Shown here: positions 7,866 through 15,969 of the stretch, in pieces
How the letters are laid out: each line of letters starts with the position of its first letter
Position numbering within the stretch: the first letter of the stretch is position 1
From: Prochlorothrix hollandica PCC 9006 = CALU 1027
GTDB taxonomy: Bacteria > Cyanobacteriota > Cyanobacteriia > Prochlorotrichales > Prochlorotrichaceae
Assembly: GCF_000332315.1 (NCBI RefSeq)
Contig: NZ_KB235941.1
Span: 1,169,509-1,233,508 of the forward strand
DNA length: 64,000 bases
Reading direction: 5' to 3'
The notes under the pieces: model-generated
What the model was told of the DNA's origin: nothing
What the model saw: only the letters and a program-made list of their open reading frames with translations
The model's database searches: none
Made by a program: the position numbers and the translations under genes

Positions 7866-9239
7866 ATGGTATCTCCTGCCCTTGAGGACTCATCCTCGGA
7901 TTGGGTCCGCGATCGAACCCCCGACCCATCCCCCGATCCAGCGGCTGACACCTCGACGACAACAGCAAGTATAAACTCAGCAATTATAAACTCAGCCCCC
8001 ATCACTCCCATGGTTCCAGCCGTGCCGTCCGGGGGCGATCGGATCCAATCCCGCCCCAGCCCAGTCCCCTTTCCCGCCGCCTCAGCTTTTCCCAAGGCGT
8101 TGTCCTGGGTGCTGGTGGCTTGCCTTGGCGCAGGCTTAGGGATTGTGGCGTTGCGCCCTGGACAGGCCATCCCCGCAGAGGATACCCCCATGGAGGCGGT
8201 GGCGGTGGTGCCTGCAACGGTCACGGCCCTGGGTGCCCTGGAACCGGAGGGGGAAACCCTGGGGATTGCTGTGCCCTCCAGTGCCCAAGGTAGTCGGGTG
8301 GAGCAATTGAAGGTGGCCCAGGGGGATTCCGTGGAGGCGGGGCAAGTTCTGGCAGTTTTGGACAGCTACGAGGTACGGCGGGCAGCGGCAGTGCGGGCAG
8401 AGCAAGACTTGCGGGTGGCAGAAGCCCAATTGGCCCAGGTGGAAGCAGGAGCTAAAAATGGAGCCATTATTGCCCAACAAGCAGAAATTCAGCGATTAAA
8501 TGCAGATCAACAGGCCCGCATCGCATCCCAGGAAGCCTTAGTCAACCGCTTGGTCGCAGAAGAAAACAATGCAGCAGTGGAACTAGGCCGCTATAGCAAA
8601 CTCTACGACGAGGGGGCCATTTCCGCTTTGGAGCGGGATAGTCGCCAGTTAACCCTGGAAGCCGCCCAGCAAAACCGCCAGCAGGCAGCAGCGGAACTAG
8701 TGCGGTTACAAAGCACGGAATCCCCCCAATTATTAGCAGCCCAAGCTACATTAGCCCAAATTGCAGAGGTGCGGCCCGTGGATGTGGCCCTAGCCCAAGC
8801 CACCGTAGACCGGGCACAGGCGGGTCTCCAGCAGGCACTGGTGGACTTGAATCAAACGGTGGTGCGATCGCCGCGATCGGGAGTCGTTCTCGATATCCTT
8901 GCCCAGGCGGGGGAGCGGGTGGACGCGGGGGGAAACCTGTTGGAACTGGGGCAACTCACCCAGATGGCCGTGCGCACGGAGGTCTATGAAAGCGATCTGC
9001 AACGGGTGGCGGTGGGTCAGCCTGTCCAGGTGTCCAGCGCCGCCCTACCCCAGGTGCTCCAAGGCCAGGTGGTGCGGTTGGGCTGGAAGGTGCAACCCCA
9101 AAGCATCATCACCACCGATCCCAGCGCCACTATTGATGCGCGGGTGGTGGAAGTGCAGGTAGCCCTGGATGAGCCGTCCAGTGCCATTGCCCAACGGTTT
9201 ACCAACTTGCAAGTGACCGTAGAAATTGATACGCAATAG
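7866..9239 (+). CDS. devB: DevB-type membrane fusion protein (HlyD family)
   Basis: The 457-residue product has a Pro/Ser-rich cytoplasmic N-terminus (1-75), one membrane segment (LSWVLVACLGAGLGIVAL, about 80-97), a biotinyl/lipoyl-like half motif (RVEQLKVAQGDSVEAGQVLAVLD), a long alpha-hairpin coiled coil rich in Ala/Gln/Glu (about 165-320), and the second half motif VRSPRSGVVLDILAQAGERVDAGG. This is the periplasmic adaptor of ABC exporters of the DevBCA class, which export glycolipids or other lipids in cyanobacteria. GAGAGGG precedes the ATG. It is the first gene of a three-gene operon and is probably repressed by the divergent TetR. Confidence 0.87.
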   Translation: MVSPALEDSSSDWVRDRTPDPSPDPAADTSTTTASINSAIINSAPITPMVPAVPSGGDRIQSRPSPVPFPAASAFPKALSWVLVACLGAGLGIVALRPGQAIPAEDTPMEAVAVVPATVTALGALEPEGETLGIAVPSSAQGSRVEQLKVAQGDSVEAGQVLAVLDSYEVRRAAAVRAEQDLRVAEAQLAQVEAGAKNGAIIAQQAEIQRLNADQQARIASQEALVNRLVAEENNAAVELGRYSKLYDEGAISALERDSRQLTLEAAQQNRQQAAAELVRLQSTESPQLLAAQATLAQIAEVRPVDVALAQATVDRAQAGLQQALVDLNQTVVRSPRSGVVLDILAQAGERVDAGGNLLELGQLTQMAVRTEVYESDLQRVAVGQPVQVSSAALPQVLQGQVVRLGWKVQPQSIITTDPSATIDARVVEVQVALDEPSSAIAQRFTNLQVTVEIDTQ

Positions 9240-9329
9240 CCAACCCTCCCCAGTTCGTAGTAAGGACTTCAGTCCTTCTAGTTCCGCAAAAATCATCATA
9301 AAACCAAATCGTTAGGGATAATCAGGCCA

Positions 9330-10535
9330 ATGATCGCAAAAGTGGGATTAATGGGGGGAATAGGGCAGAGTATCTTAGGCTTAAAGCGCCGTACACCCCT
9401 AGGCTGGCTACAACTGAGGCGGGATAAAAGTCGGTTAGCCGTAGCCGTAGCCGGTATTGCCTTTGCCGATATCCTCATTTTCGCCCAACTGGGATTCCGA
9501 GGGGCACTCTATGACAGTAACACCGCCTTCATTAAAAGCCTCAACACCGATATTGTTCTCGTTTCCCCCAACGCCAAAAATAGCCAGAATTTCGCCACCT
9601 TCAGCCGTCGCCGCCTCTATCAAGCCCTCGATGTCCCCGGAGTGGCCAGCGCCCACCCCCTCTATTCCCGCATCCTCAACTGGCGCAACCCCCAAACCCA
9701 ACAGGACACCGCAGTTCAGCTTATTGGCTTTGATCCCAGTGTCCCCCTGTTGAATTTACCAGAATTAAATAGCCAACTGGATATCCTGAAACAACCCCAG
9801 GCAGTGCTATTCGATCGCGGCGCACGGGGACAATATGACCAGATGATTGCCACCCTAGACCAAGGCATCGAGGTTAAAACCGAATCCGAGGGTAAAACCC
9901 TAAAAATCAAAGGATTATTCAAACTGGGGGCATCCTTTGGCACCGATGGCTTTTTAGCCGCCAGCGATCAAACCTTTTCCCTGTTGTTTCCCAGGCGCAG
10001 TCTCGGCAGTGTCAGCTTGGGCTTACTGAAGCTGGAACCAGGGGCTGATGGGGAGGCGATCGCCCAAACCCTGGAGCAATACCTCCCAGAAGATGTGGCG
10101 GTGTATACCCAACAAGCCTTTATCGAAAAGGAACAAGCTTATTGGGCTAGGGAAAGCCCCATTGGCTTTGTCTTTGGTTTGGGGGCCACCATGGCCTTTG
10201 TGGTGGGGGTGGTGATTGTCTATCAGGTGCTGTCAACGGATGTCAATTCCCATATTCGGGAATATGCCACCTTTAAGGCCATGGGCTACAGTCACCTCTA
10301 TTTACTGGGTATTATCATCGAGGAATCGATTATTCTAGCGGTATTTGGCTTTATTCCTGGTCTTTTTTGTTCCATGGGTCTCTACAACCTAGCCGCTGCC
10401 GCCACCACTTTACCCATGGCCCTGAAGGCCGATCGGGCCGTGTTTGTCTTGGTGCTAACCTTGATCATGTGTCTGTTATCCGGGGCGATCGCCACTCGCC
10501 AGCTACAAGAAGCCGATCCCGCTGACTTGTTTTAA
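9330..10535 (+). CDS. devC: DevC-type ABC exporter permease
   Basis: The 401-residue protein matches the FtsX/MacB-like DevC permeases: an N-terminal LGWLQLRRDKSRLAVAVAGIAFADILIFAQLGF with the first membrane helix, a large extracytoplasmic domain (about 65-270), and three C-terminal helices (FVFGLGATMAFVVGVVIVYQV, LGIIIEESIILAVFGFIPG and FVLVLTLIMCLLSGAIA). The motif HIREYATFKAMGYS between helices is typical of the family. It follows devB after 90 bp and precedes the ATPase gene. A dispersed GTTCGTAGTAAGGACTTC-type repeat lies in the devB-devC gap. Confidence 0.88.
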   Translation: MIAKVGLMGGIGQSILGLKRRTPLGWLQLRRDKSRLAVAVAGIAFADILIFAQLGFRGALYDSNTAFIKSLNTDIVLVSPNAKNSQNFATFSRRRLYQALDVPGVASAHPLYSRILNWRNPQTQQDTAVQLIGFDPSVPLLNLPELNSQLDILKQPQAVLFDRGARGQYDQMIATLDQGIEVKTESEGKTLKIKGLFKLGASFGTDGFLAASDQTFSLLFPRRSLGSVSLGLLKLEPGADGEAIAQTLEQYLPEDVAVYTQQAFIEKEQAYWARESPIGFVFGLGATMAFVVGVVIVYQVLSTDVNSHIREYATFKAMGYSHLYLLGIIIEESIILAVFGFIPGLFCSMGLYNLAAAATTLPMALKADRAVFVLVLTLIMCLLSGAIATRQLQEADPADLF

Positions 10536-10560
10536 ATCCTAATTCCTGTCGATACGTTCT

Positions 10561-10610
10561 GTTATTGCGTTTTGTTATTGCGTTTTGTTATTGCGTTTTG
10601 TTATTGCGTT
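10561..10610 (+). repeat. 13-bp tandem repeat in the devC-devA spacer
   Basis: The unit GTTATTGCGTTTT is repeated about four times, the last copy ending in a variant. Because 13 is not a multiple of three and the repeats precede a good start at 10629, they are taken as non-coding. Confidence 0.85.
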
Positions 10611-10628
10611 CTGTCGTGGAGATTCCCC

Positions 10629-11348
10629 ATGTCCCTTACTGTTTCCCCAGCATCCCAGACCCTAACCCAAGGCGATAGCACGGCGACCATCGCCGTCCAA
10701 CAGGTCAATCACTACTTTGGCAAAGGAGATCTACGCAAACAGGTGTTATTTGACTTAAATCTGCGCCTAGACAAGGGGGAAGTGGTGATTATGACGGGTC
10801 CATCGGGTTCCGGCAAAACCACCCTCCTGACCTTGATCGGAGGACTGCGATCGCTGCAATCCGGCAGTCTACGGTTTTTAGGTCAGGAACTGCTGGACGC
10901 TAATGGGGCACAGTTGCGATGGGTGCGGCGACAGGTGGGCTACATTTTCCAGGCCCACAACCTCCACAACAGTTTAACGGCCTTACAAAATGTGGTCATG
11001 GGCTTAGAAGTCCAGGGGGGCTTACCTGTAGCGGTGATGGCGGAACGGGCACAGCAAGCCTTGGCGGACGTGGGCCTGGGCGATCGGGGTCACTCTTACC
11101 CCAGCCAGCTTTCCGGGGGCCAGAAACAACGGGTGGCGATCGCCCGTGCCTTGGTCAGTCACCCGGCTTTGGTCTTGGCGGATGAACCGACCGCCGCCCT
11201 GGACAGTAAGTCGGGGCGGGAAGTGGTGACCATCATGCAAACCCTAGCGCGGGAGCAGGGCTGTACTATTTTGCTGGTCACCCATGACAATCGTATTCTG
11301 GACGTGGCCGATCGCATTGTTTCCATGGAAGACGGACGATTTTTGTAG
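10629..11348 (+). CDS. devA: DevA-type ABC exporter ATP-binding protein
   Basis: The ATPase of 239 residues has Walker A GPSGSGKTT, LSGGQKQR signature, Walker B LVLADEP and H-loop THD, and belongs to the MacB/LolD/DevA group. VNHYFGKGDLRKQVL before the first strand is characteristic of DevA. The ATG at 10629, preceded by GTGGAG, is preferred over an upstream frame start at 10572 that lies within the 13-bp minisatellite. With devB and devC it would form a complete exporter, with ATPase and permease in the plasma membrane and the adaptor reaching towards an outer-membrane channel. No TolC-type gene is present here. Confidence 0.88.
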   Translation: MSLTVSPASQTLTQGDSTATIAVQQVNHYFGKGDLRKQVLFDLNLRLDKGEVVIMTGPSGSGKTTLLTLIGGLRSLQSGSLRFLGQELLDANGAQLRWVRRQVGYIFQAHNLHNSLTALQNVVMGLEVQGGLPVAVMAERAQQALADVGLGDRGHSYPSQLSGGQKQRVAIARALVSHPALVLADEPTAALDSKSGREVVTIMQTLAREQGCTILLVTHDNRILDVADRIVSMEDGRFL

Positions 11349-11796
11349 AGTTATTTTGTCTCTGGGGGTTGAGATCCCCGGTTTCTGTGCCAAGGTTTAA
11401 AGATTTCGGCTTTCAGCATAGAAGAAACCGGGGATCTGGGCTTCAAGAGACTAGTATGGGAGCTTTCCCCTGGAAGTTGGAGATCCCTGGTTTCTTAGCG
11501 AGTTATTTTGTCTCTGGGGGTTGAGATCCCCGGTTTCTGTGCCAAGGTTTAAAGATTTCGGCTTTCAGCATAGAAGAAACCGGGGATCTGGGCTTTAAGA
11601 GACTAGTATGGGAGCTTTCCCCTGGAAGTTGGAGATCCCTGGTTTCTTAGCGAGCTATTTTGTCTCTGGGGTTTGAGATCCCCGGTTTCTGTGCCAAGGT
11701 TTAAAGATTTCGGCTTTCAGCACAGAAGAAACCGGGGATCTGGATTTCGGCTTTCAGCACAGAAGAGACTGGGGATCTGGGCTTCAAGAGACTAGT
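11348..11796. repeat. tandem array of about three 152-bp units
   Basis: The unit starts GAGTTATTTTGTCTCTGG at 11348, again at 11500 and, with small changes, at 11652, a spacing of 152 bp each time. Each unit contains GAGATCCCCGGTTTCT and its near-complement AGAAACCGGGGATCT about 60 bp apart, able to form long hairpins. The third unit has an extra internal duplication of the AGAAACCGG part. The same arms occur again, irregularly, at 47935-48150. Confidence 0.9.
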
Positions 11797-12412
11797 CATC
11801 AGATTGAGAATCAGGAGCAGAGAGGGCGGATTCAGGGGTAGGAGTAGCAGCCGTGAGGGTGGCGGCAATTTCTTCCCCCATAAAAGTTAATTCATTGATA
11901 ATCAACTGATGGCGACCCGTGGAGGTTTCATACCAATGGGACACCTTCACCTTAGATTCCGCCAAACCCTTGAGGGTTTTCGCAAAATTCTTATCCGCCA
12001 CCGCTTCACACTCCGCCGCGCTCAAATGGCCACTGTCAGGAGCCACCACCTTCAGCACCAAATCCTTATAGTCCTGGGCCGCCAGGAACGCCTTCGCTAA
12101 ATCCACCTTCAGCTTCGCCAGTTCAATAATATCAGTGGCAGCTAGGATAATATCCTGCTCTTCCGGGGAGGGGGGGATAGTCATGGCGGTCTCCTGTAGG
12201 GGGTGGGGGGGAATAAAAATCAAGTCGGCAGCACCGAGACCATTGGGGAAACAGCGATCGAGATCCACCTGTTCCATTAGTAAGTCCAGTGCCTGTTGGC
12301 GGTTGCGGAGGGTATCTTTGGTGGAAGAACCGGGAATTCGCACCAGATAAACCCCCTGGCGCAGGTTTTCCCGATCGTCGGGAGCCGCATACACAGCACC
12401 ACGCTTGCTCAA
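11792..12412 (-). CDS. uncharacterised protein
   Basis: The 206-residue product has no family I recognise. The N-terminal part (1-75) reads as a small alpha/beta segment with basic patches. The middle (80-190) is helical then beta-rich, with ELAKLKVDLAKAFLAAQDYKDLVLKV and KVSHWYETSTGRHQLIINEL. The C-terminus is a Thr/Ala/Pro/Ser tail that stops exactly at the edge of the 152-bp repeat array. The TTG at 12412 has a strong GGAGGT six bases upstream. An internal ATG at 12184, also with AGGAGA upstream, could give a shorter product of 130 residues. Both starts are in the same frame. Confidence 0.6.
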   Translation of the reverse strand: MSKRGAVYAAPDDRENLRQGVYLVRIPGSSTKDTLRNRQQALDLLMEQVDLDRCFPNGLGAADLIFIPPHPLQETAMTIPPSPEEQDIILAATDIIELAKLKVDLAKAFLAAQDYKDLVLKVVAPDSGHLSAAECEAVADKNFAKTLKGLAESKVKVSHWYETSTGRHQLIINELTFMGEEIAATLTAATPTPESALSAPDSQSDD

Positions 12413-12503
12413 GGGTTTACCTCCAGCGGTCAGGAACGGGGCAGTTGGATCATAGCGGATGGCTGGAGATGGCTCAAGATTAACCCCAGGAAAAGCTCAG
12501 ATT

Positions 12504-13952
12504 ATGGTTCAAATTACCCAACGCCTTGCCCCACCCCTAGCCACCCTGCCTCCCCGCTTCCACGGTGGACTGTTGCGGCTGGCCCAAGCGGCCCTGCCCC
12601 TGCTGTTACGGCTGCGGCTGCGGCCCTGGCTCCCGGCGGGCATCAGTGCCATTACCGTCCACAACGCCCTGACCTTGGCCCACCTATACCACCAGTTCCA
12701 ACGGGGGGAGGGTCGGTTTATGGTGGCCTTCCGCCATGGGGAGGTGGACGATCCCCTCTGTGTGGCCCATTTATTCAGCCGCACCCTGCCCAGGGTGGCC
12801 CGATCGGCGGGCATTCCCCTGACCCCTCCCTTCCATGTCCATGGTCTCTACGATCGCGGCATGACCCTCTGGGGGGGGCGCTGGTTGGGGTGGTTCCTCT
12901 CCCACTTGGGAGCCATCGCCATCCACCGGGGCAAGCGGCGGGATCTGGAGGGTATCCGCACCGCCCGTCTCTATGGCCGATCGGGGCAATTTCCCCTGGC
13001 CATCGCCCCGGAGGGAGCCACCAATGGCCACAGCGGGCGGGTCAGTCCCCTGGAGCCAGGAGCAGCCCAGTTGGGGTTTTGGTGCGCTGAGGATTTGGCC
13101 AAGGGAGGCACCCCCCAGCCGGTGTGGATTCTGCCCCTGGGGATCCAGTATCGCTACCCCCATCCCCCCTGGCGGCGGATCGATCGCCTCCTGGCCCGTC
13201 TGGAGCAGGACTGTGGTTTAGTCCCAACGCTCCCCATTGCCCCAGGGTTCCCAGATGGGGAGAACTGGCCCGATCGCCTCTGGCCGCGATTACTGGCCCT
13301 GGGGGATCATCTGCTGGGCCAGGTGGAAACCTTCTATGGCCGCTGCTATCCCCAGATCTTTACGCCCCTAGTGCCCGATCGCCATCTCCCCCTGGCGACT
13401 CAGTTAGAAAAACGACTACACCACTGGCAAGATGGAGCGTTACGGGTTGCAGAACAGCATTTTGACTTAAAGTCTGAGGGAACCATCATCGATCGCTGTC
13501 GTCGCCTGGAAGAAGCCGGTTGGCAACAAATTTACCGCAGTGATCTGCCCCCCTTGGATCAGCTTAACCCCGTCGATCGAGGCTTGGGGGACTGGCTAGC
13601 CCAGGAGTCGGCGTTACATTTGCACCATATGCGCCTGGTGGAAAGCTTTGTGGCGGTGACGGCGGACTATATCCCCCAAGACCCCAGCCCGGAACGGTTT
13701 GCGGAAATGGCCCTGCTGCTGTTGGACGGGGTGGAACGGCTGAAGGGGCGCAAAATGCCGGCCCGTCCCCGGTTGGGCTGGCGGGAGGCGGTGCTAACCC
13801 TGGGGGATCCCATTAATGTCAGCGATCGTCTGCCGGACTACCTCAGTCACCGCACGGCTGCCAAGGCGGCGATCGCCCAACTCACCACCGATCTCCAGCA
13901 GTCCCTAGAAGCCCTATTACCCGGTAGTTCCCCAGCAGGATATAAGGACTGA
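12504..13952 (+). CDS. glycerophospholipid acyltransferase-like protein (PlsC superfamily)
   Basis: The 482-residue protein carries the acyltransferase motifs HGEVDD (HX4D, around residue 77) and FPLAIAPEGATNG (around 168), the latter binding the acyl acceptor phosphate in PlsC-like enzymes. It therefore probably transfers an acyl group to a glycerol-phosphate or related lipid at the membrane. A C-terminal region of about 250 residues outside the core domain is longer than in standard PlsC. The ATG at 12504 gives a basic, amphipathic N-terminus; a start at 12459 is possible but no better supported. It diverges from the preceding unknown gene. Confidence 0.72.
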   Translation: MVQITQRLAPPLATLPPRFHGGLLRLAQAALPLLLRLRLRPWLPAGISAITVHNALTLAHLYHQFQRGEGRFMVAFRHGEVDDPLCVAHLFSRTLPRVARSAGIPLTPPFHVHGLYDRGMTLWGGRWLGWFLSHLGAIAIHRGKRRDLEGIRTARLYGRSGQFPLAIAPEGATNGHSGRVSPLEPGAAQLGFWCAEDLAKGGTPQPVWILPLGIQYRYPHPPWRRIDRLLARLEQDCGLVPTLPIAPGFPDGENWPDRLWPRLLALGDHLLGQVETFYGRCYPQIFTPLVPDRHLPLATQLEKRLHHWQDGALRVAEQHFDLKSEGTIIDRCRRLEEAGWQQIYRSDLPPLDQLNPVDRGLGDWLAQESALHLHHMRLVESFVAVTADYIPQDPSPERFAEMALLLLDGVERLKGRKMPARPRLGWREAVLTLGDPINVSDRLPDYLSHRTAAKAAIAQLTTDLQQSLEALLPGSSPAGYKD

Positions 13953-14020
13953 AGTTTTGACTACGAACGAAGAACGATCGGCGATCGTAAGTTGGCTTGA
14001 GGAACGCAACCTAACAAGGG

Positions 14021-14236
14021 AGAGTTTCACTCAAATAATGCTGTTGGTCGATGGCGATCGCTAGCATCTGTTGGCCTGAGTCATGATGCCTCATCCCATT
14101 GGCTGGACCCTCTCGAACGTTGAGATGGGATTGTCGAGTTGTACTCGACCCTAAGCCGACTACAAGTCGGCTCTCCCAGGGGGATTGTCGAGTCTCCCAG
14201 GTTGAGATGGGATTGTCGAGTTGTACTCGACATTAT
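14021..14236 (-). repeat. MITE-A copy with a 68-bp insertion and lost right end
   Basis: The segment starts AGAGTTTCACTCAAATAATG and then follows, in reverse orientation, the element at 23348-23501, including the palindromes TCGAGTTGTACTCGA and CGACTACAAGTCGG. Compared with that copy it carries about 68 extra bases after GTTGGTCG, and it ends at CATTAT without the second inverted repeat. The surrounding gap 13953-14386 holds no gene. Confidence 0.75.
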
Positions 14237-14386
14237 CCTGCCAGGGGTATGGGGTTCTGGCCAGGTTTGTTAGCCAGATTTGTTAGTCCCCCAGCCCTGG
14301 GGTACACTGGGTAATATTAAGAAATATTAACTAAAGCCAACAACCTAAAGCCAACAACCTACAACCAACAACAAGGTCTCAGTCCC

Positions 14387-15925
14387 ATGGGTGCTTCCCG
14401 CCTCCCCCAACCCTCCCCTCAAACCCCCATTATCGTCATTGGCTCCGGTATTGGGGGTCTCACTGCCGCCGCCCTCCTGGCCCACCGGGGCTACCCCGTC
14501 ACAGTGTTGGAGCAAGCCAACGTTCCGGGGGGTTGCGCCTCCACCTTCCAGCGTCGGGGATTTACCTTTGACGTGGGGGCTACCCAAGTGGCAGGACTGG
14601 AGCCGGGGGGCATTCACCACCGCATCTTTACGGAACTGGGCCTAGAGATACCCGCCGCTACCCCCTGCGATCCGGCCTGTGCCGTCTATCTTCCCGGAGA
14701 AACAGAGCCGATTCAGGTTTGGCGCGATCGCCAGCGCTGGCAACAGGAGCGACAGCGGCAATTTCCCGGCAGTGAACCCTTTTGGCAGTTTCTCACCCGT
14801 TTGTTTGAAGCCAGTTGGCAGTTCCAGAGTCGGGATCCCATCGTGCCCCCCCGCAGCCCTTGGGACTGGGGGCAACTGATCCAGGCATTGCGCCCCAGCA
14901 CCCTCATCACGGTGCCCCACACCTTAGCCACCGTGGGGGATGCCTTGGACTACTACGGTTTAGCCGCCGATCGCCGCCTCAGAACCTTCTTAGATCTGCA
15001 ACTAAAGCTCTATTCCCAGGTGGATGCCGCCGAAACTGCCCTCCTCTATGGGTCCACCGCCCTCGCCGTCTCCCAGGTACCCCAGGGACTCTGGCACCTC
15101 AAGGGCAGTATGCAAGTGCTGAGCGATCGCCTAACCCATGCCCTCGAACGGGATGGCGGGAGCCTGCGTCTGGGTCAGCGGGTGACGGGGCTGGTGCTGG
15201 CGGGCGATCGGGTGACCGGCGTAACGGTTCTCAACACTGCCACCGGTAGCACCACCACCCTCGCTGCGTCCCAGGTGGTGGCCAACGTCACAGCCCAAAA
15301 CCTAACCCAGCTCCTGCCGTCCTCCTGTCCCCCCTTCCAGGGATATCGCCGCCGGGTTCAGGGCTTGCCCGCCGGATCCGGTGCCTTTGTGGTCTATGGG
15401 GGAGTCACCACCGCCGCCCTCCCGCCCCAGTGTCCCCCCCACCTGCAATTTCTCTATGACTACGATGGACCCCTGGGGGAAAATAACTCCCTGTTTGTCT
15501 CCGTCAGTCAGGGGGAGGATGGACGGGCACCAGCGGGTTGCGCCACGATCATCGCCTCCACCTTCACCGATCCCCATCTCTGGCAGGATTTAGACCCTAG
15601 AGCTTATAAACAGCTTAAAAAACAGTACTTAGATCAAACTCTAGGGCGCTTAGGTCAGTTTTTCACCCTAAATCCCGAAACCCTGCGCCATAGCGAAGCA
15701 GCTTCCCCCCGCACCTTTGCCCACTACACCGCCCGGAGCCAGGGACTAGTGGGGGGCATTGGTCAACGGGTTTCCACCTTTGGACCCTTCGGCTTGGCCA
15801 CCCGAACCCCCCTCCCCAATCTGTGGTTGGTGGGGGATTCCACCCATCCCGGTGAGGGCACGGCAGGAGTCAGCTACTCCGCCCTAACGGTGGTGCGGCA
15901 GATGGTGCGGCAGATGGTGGGATAG
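14387..15925 (+). CDS. crtD: carotenoid C-3',4' desaturase (CrtD family)
   Basis: The 512-residue FAD-dependent oxidoreductase begins with a dinucleotide-binding motif, VIGSGIGGLTAAALLAHRGY (about 17-36). The block GGCASTFQRRGFTFDVGATQVAGLEPGG is typical of the cyanobacterial CrtD group and differs from the carotene isomerase CrtH. The C-terminal LPNLWLVGDSTHPGEGTAGVSYSAL is the FAD-binding end of the phytoene-desaturase superfamily. CrtD introduces the 3',4' double bond in myxoxanthophyll synthesis at the thylakoid or plasma membrane. Length is normal. Other carotenoid genes are not adjacent. The end holds a small VVRQM/VRQMV duplication. Confidence 0.85.
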   Translation: MGASRLPQPSPQTPIIVIGSGIGGLTAAALLAHRGYPVTVLEQANVPGGCASTFQRRGFTFDVGATQVAGLEPGGIHHRIFTELGLEIPAATPCDPACAVYLPGETEPIQVWRDRQRWQQERQRQFPGSEPFWQFLTRLFEASWQFQSRDPIVPPRSPWDWGQLIQALRPSTLITVPHTLATVGDALDYYGLAADRRLRTFLDLQLKLYSQVDAAETALLYGSTALAVSQVPQGLWHLKGSMQVLSDRLTHALERDGGSLRLGQRVTGLVLAGDRVTGVTVLNTATGSTTTLAASQVVANVTAQNLTQLLPSSCPPFQGYRRRVQGLPAGSGAFVVYGGVTTAALPPQCPPHLQFLYDYDGPLGENNSLFVSVSQGEDGRAPAGCATIIASTFTDPHLWQDLDPRAYKQLKKQYLDQTLGRLGQFFTLNPETLRHSEAASPRTFAHYTARSQGLVGGIGQRVSTFGPFGLATRTPLPNLWLVGDSTHPGEGTAGVSYSALTVVRQMVRQMVG

Positions 15926-15969
15926 ATGGCGTGGGATAGGTGGCGCGATAAGTGGCGCGTTAGCCCCCG

